A stretch of 64,000 nt of DNA from Glandiceps talaboti (lineage: Eukaryota; Hemichordata; Enteropneusta; Spengelidae). The notes below the pieces were generated by a model that was given only the letters and a program-made list of their open reading frames with translations, did not search any database and was not told the origin of the DNA. The position numbers were made by a program, and so were the translations under genes. The stretch is taken from positions 9,913,742 through 9,977,741 of the forward strand of contig NC_135565.1 in assembly GCF_964340395.1 (NCBI RefSeq), given 5' to 3'. Of the stretch, positions 59,604 through 64,000 are shown piece after piece (position 1 is the first letter of the stretch; every line of letters starts with the position of its first letter).

Positions 59604-60690
59604 TTATTGTATGTGTTTTTAAAGGGGGAAAGGTGAGGATGGGTTTTCCTAGCTACATTTCTTTATGTGTAGGGGACCTTCAAAAGTCAATATCATTATT
59701 CCTTCGCCCTGTTATCTATTCAGAATATTAATATAAAAAAGAAAGAAATACTCTACACTGGGCAGGGGAAGCATTCTAGGAGGCAAACAAAGTTTGAGCT
59801 GTTATCACAGTGTTATCTAGTTAGTCCTTACCCAAATAATGCTGAGACTATTATGTAAAAAGATTAGGAATGCCTCACTTTGTTTCCCAGAATGCCTATT
59901 TCAAATGTAGAAAAACCAGATTTGTCATAACTATTTTATGTGGTTCACAATTGGTATTAAAATGTGACTTTTGTGAGTCCCTATAAGGAATGCAGGTAAG
60001 ATGAAATCAATCTCACCCCTATTCCCCTTTAATTCACATCCACTTGCATGAAACTATTACCTCAAAAAATGTCCATGCAATGTCATTGAAAAATGTGATT
60101 TTTGTCAGAACATAACACTTTACATATATAGTTTTGAAATTGTTGTAATATAAGAATTGTGGTTGAGAGTACTGGAAAGTAATTGTTAAAACTCAAATCA
60201 CCATTTATGTGATGTTAGTAATGATAGGAAGAGATGGATAAGACAGTTCTGAACATTTTGTAATACATAATTGTTGAGTTGTTATGTTTTACACAAAGGG
60301 ATCACATGACATTGAATTATTTCTCAAACAACTTTGAGTACTTTATTACTTAGTTGTAAATCAAGGAATATTATTTGAAATGAGTTTCCCCATAGTAGAG
60401 CATGTTTGTTGGTTTATAACAGCCTAAAAGTTTTGGTATATACATTATATGTTTTACCACAATTCTTGTAAAATGGTTTCAATAGTTATTATTAGTTGTA
60501 CAAGTGCTACATGATTGTAGTTATGTTTGTTTATGCCAAAGTGACAATGATCAGTAGTGTAGGTAGTTGTAATAGTAACATTTTATACATTATTTATCCT
60601 TTGGCTTATGGATGATAAGCAAACACTTTCATTAAAGCGTTTCCATATTTGTAATTAGTTCGTCTGGACGGGGACTTATGGATTGGGTTC
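59604..60690 (+). other. 3' UTR and flank of the SAM/HECT-like gene
   Basis: AT-rich, no coding potential. A possible poly(A) signal ATTAAA lies at 60631-60636, which would give a UTR of about 1 kb. Confidence 0.35.
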
Positions 60691-60699
60691 CGTCTGTTC

Positions 60700-61380
60700 G
60701 TGCATCCGTGTGTCCGTCCGTCTGTCTGTCCGTCCATCCGTCCGCAGCTATTTCTTGGAGATGCCTAGACCGATTTTAATTCAAACTTGGTACAGGGGCA
60801 ACATACTATGGCATACATATGCACGTCAATTTGTTTTATGATACGATCCAATATGGCCGCCTAGCAGCCATTTTGTTTGCAAATTTTCCCTGTCCAAAGC
60901 CATAACTCAGACATGCATGAACAGATCTCATTAAAAGTTGGTATTTGGACAGTGTTATATGGCATACATGTGCATATCCATTGTTGTAGTGATACTATCC
61001 AATATGGCTGCCTGGCAGCCATTTTGTTTGCGAATTTTCTATGTCCAAAGCCATAACTTGGAGGTGCTCGAACAGATCTCATTCAAAGTTGATAATAGCA
61101 CAGTGTTCTATGACATACATGTGCATATCCATTTTCGTCATGATACAATCAGATATGCTGCCTGGCAGCCATTTTGTTTGTGAATTTTCCATGTCCAAAG
61201 CCATAACTCGGACATACTTGAACAGATCTCATTCAAAGTTGGTATTAGCACAGTGTTCTATGACATACATGTGCATATCCATTTTCGTCGTGATACAATC
61301 CAATATGGCTGCCTGGCAGCTATTTTGTTGGTGCAGTTTTCATGTCCAAAGCCATAACTCAGACATGCTTGAACAGAGTA
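60700..61380. repeat. Tandem repeat of about 151 bp, four units
   Basis: Units begin AATATGGCCGCCTAGCAGCC at 60850, and near 61000, 61152 and 61302. Each contains CCATTTTGTTTGC, TCCAAAGCCATAACT and ACATACATGTGCATATCC. The array is preceded by a GTCCGTCCGTCTGTCTGTCC tract. Confidence 0.88.
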
Positions 61381-62210
61381 GTGATATCAAAAACAACAAT
61401 ATGAGGCCAAACAACATTAACCAGGTTTGAAAATGACAACATAAACTGCCAGTTCCTTAAAACCCAATCATAGCGGGGACTATGTCATTTTCGATGACTT
61501 ATTGGTTGATGATTTGATTTATTGTATAACCCTTTATCAGTAAATGGCAAGTGTAAATTGGTGATCTGATTTGTAACTGTATGAATAATTCTTCTAAACA
61601 GCCACATTAGAAGTGACATTTAAAAAGTTTCACATAACCTTTTAACCAAGTGGACAATCAAGAAGGTGGACATTTTCAACTGTCTTTTGTTTTCTGTATA
61701 ATTAAAATGTATGATCATGTATGATGTAAGTTATATTTAAGTTGCTACTTAAAACTATTAGTACAGGATCTAACTTTATTCATACCACCTGAAATCAGCA
61801 GATACAGTTTTTTTTCTGAGGATGGCTAGATCTTAATTTCTTTGTTTTATGTTTAACAAGTAGAAAGTGTAAGAGTTTATTCCTTTCTCTAGCAGTTTTG
61901 AATCAATGTGATCTAAATGGACAACACTCTCCAAGAAACAACATGTGCTGTACACATCCATGTATACAACTATGAACTCACAGTACAAGGTACTGTCGCA
62001 TGTAGGAATGACTGAACCTGTGACATGCATGTGTAATCATCAATGTATCAGCAGTGTACTCGTATAGCAATGTTTACAGCCACACCTCTCTTGACAGGCC
62101 CTGAACTATAATTGTATATATTTAAATCCTGTGCAATCTTTGCTGATACAGACCAGCAAATGAATGTTATAGGATCTGTACTACATGTTTGTAAAATCAG
62201 GATTAAAACA
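61381..62210. other. No feature recognised
   Basis: Non-coding AT-rich sequence between two tandem arrays. Open frames are short and unsupported. Confidence 0.5.
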
Positions 62211-62214
62211 GTTA

Positions 62215-62830
62215 CAAGTGTTCTTAGAGTCAAGTTTAAAACAGTGTTGCAAGTGTTAGAGTCAAGTTTAAAACAATGTTGCAAGGGAAGTGTTCTTAGA
62301 GTCAAGTTTAAAACAATGTTGCAACTGTTAGAGTCAAGTTTAAAACAGTGTTGCAAGTGTTCTTAGAGTCAAGTTTAAAACAATGTTGTAAGTGTTCTTA
62401 GAGTCAAGTTTAAAACAATGTTGCAACTGTTAGAGTCAAGTTTAAAACAGTGTTGCAAGTGTTCTTAGAGTCAAGTTTAAAACAATGTTGTAAGTGTTCT
62501 TAGAGTCAAGTTTAAAACAATGTTGCAACTGTTAGAGTCAAGTTTAAAACAGTGTTGCAAGTGTTCTTAGAGTCAAGTTTAAAACAATGTTGTAAGTGTT
62601 CTTAGAGTCAAGTTTAAAACAATGTTGCAAGTTTTAGAGTCAAGTTTAAAAGTGTTGCAAGTGTTCTTAGAGTCAAGTTTAAAACAATGTTGCAGGTGTT
62701 AGAGTCAAGTTTAAAACAATTGCAAGTGTTAGAGTCAAGTTTAAAAGAATGTTGCAAGTGTTGGAGTCAAGATTAAAACAATGTTGCAAGTGTTCTTAGA
62801 GTCAAGTTTAAAACAATGTTGCAAGTGTTA
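62215..62830. repeat. Minisatellite with a 102-bp higher-order unit
   Basis: Basic units GTTCTTAGAGTCAAGTTTAA...GTTGCAA (about 35 bp) and a shorter GTTAGAGTCAAGTTTAA... form (about 32 bp). A three-unit block marked by GTTGTAAG repeats at 62385, 62487 and 62589, exactly 102 bases apart. Confidence 0.93.
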
Positions 62831-64000
62831 GGACAGAATGAGTGATAGAATAATAACATTCACAATAAATAATGGACTCAAACATGGCAATGGTTTAAAC
62901 ATGATGGTTAAGTAATAAATTACAGGTACAGAAAATTGTAATAATAATATGTCAGTTGTTTCCATTTTTGTGTGTATTTGTGCATTGTGTATTGTTTGGT
63001 CTGACTATTGGTGACATATAAATAGGTAAGTACACAATTCCCAAGCAAATAAAAATTAAAATGGCTAGGTTTAACATTCAGCCACTGGAAAACCTTCAGT
63101 TGGCAAGGGCCATGTAGGGCCATACCTTAATATCAGTTGTCGTCAACAATGATAGTTTTAGAGTTTAATTATAAACAGGGAAGATCTTTTCAAAGATATC
63201 ATCCTCTGTAAATGATTCAAGTGTATCCCCAAGTTTGTCACCATATGTTTTCTACTGATGACATCTTGAGAGTAATGCAAGCCCACACCAACATACACAC
63301 ACAACGATAATCAAGATGCCTGTACAGTAATGGCACTGAGATGTGCACATGTACACTAATATTTCCAGTCTACCTACAAAACTATGAACTCCTTAGAAAG
63401 AATTTCTGATAAGGTTAAAAAAGTACTGAAAACATGAAATTCATTTGTACATGCATGTCATGCATGCAAACTATGTAAGAAGTTAGACCTCTGCATATAC
63501 ATATAGGTGAGTGGGAGGGTGGGTGGGTGGGTGATCACAGTTACCAACTTGCTTGGAAATTATTAGCCTAATTGCTTTTGTAGTTGGAAGATAATATTGC
63601 AAAAAGTAATTTCCATGGATTTGATAGGCATTTCAATTGTGTATGTTTTGAACACACAACAATAGAGAAAAGTTAAATTTCATGTTTTCAGTAATGTGTT
63701 TTGTATGTGATACATGCACACGTCTGTATCTGTGTGTATATATGTGTCTATGCATCTTTCTGTATGTATCTGTGTGTGAATATATGTGTCTATCTTTCTG
63801 TATGTATGTGTGTGTAACTATGCATGTTATTGAATATACATGTGTTTGTGTATCTTTAATCGAAAACAAAATACATGTACACGTGCATTTATAGTGCACA
63901 TGTGTATGGGAGGGGGTAGATATGACAAACATGATTAGTAAATCTAATAACCAATCACATGCACCCTTTGCTAGCTAAAATATGTGTTGTCTTTGTGTGT
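62831..64000. other. No gene recognised; TG-rich simple sequence near the end
   Basis: 63700-63860 is rich in TGTGTGTATATATGTGTC-type words. The open frames there on both strands (VCVCL, THTYIQ) are repeat artefacts. Nothing else is supported. Confidence 0.5.

Overview
This window is animal nuclear DNA. It is AT-rich, has long introns with GT-AG splice sites, carries extracellular modules typical of metazoans (CUB, LDL-receptor class A, EGF, PAN/Apple, pentraxin, REJ-like), and is full of microsatellites, LINE/Gypsy remnants and short DNA transposons. The species cannot be fixed from the sequence. The domain mixture and repeat style suggest a marine invertebrate, such as a hemichordate, amphioxus or lophotrochozoan (inference only). 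All exon structures below were built by hand from splice sites and reading-frame phase, without transcripts.

Layout. (1) 1-3025 and 12101-18240 are the two arms of a large inverted duplication around a 9-kb spacer. (2) The spacer holds a plus-strand gene (4355-11532) for a secreted protein with a pentraxin domain followed by a polycystin/REJ-like region. It appears cut short beside an AT microsatellite and a 311-bp palindromic element. (3) A minus-strand gene of about 31 kb (48836 down to 17776, 14 coding exons, 832 aa) encodes a type I membrane protein: signal peptide, CUB1, CUB2, LDLa1, EGF, CUB3, CUB4 split by a PAN exon, LDLa2, transmembrane segment, short tail. Its last exon lies in the right arm. 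The left arm carries a diverged copy of that exon on the other strand (354-455), so a tail-to-tail paralogue should continue left of the window. (4) The introns of this gene hold most of the mobile DNA: GGGA-ended elements with TTA target duplications and poly-G subterminal repeats, a LINE joined to a Gypsy fragment, and a 5-kb inverted repeat. (5) 48.9-56.8 kb has no recognisable gene. It contains foldback elements, a third GGGA/TTA element with a hAT-like foldback nested inside it, and a 21-bp minisatellite. (6) 56823-59603 (plus) is a two-exon gene for a 691-aa SAM-like and HECT-like protein, probably related to the multicopy 'G2/M-phase E3 ligase-like' proteins of aquatic animals. (7) 59.6-64 kb is its 3' flank plus two tandem arrays.

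The most noteworthy items are the PAN exon lodged inside a CUB domain within a duplicated CUB-CUB-LDLa block, the tail-to-tail inverted duplication with a mobile-element insertion and its empty site both visible, and a family of GGGA/TTA elements with a shared subterminal architecture.
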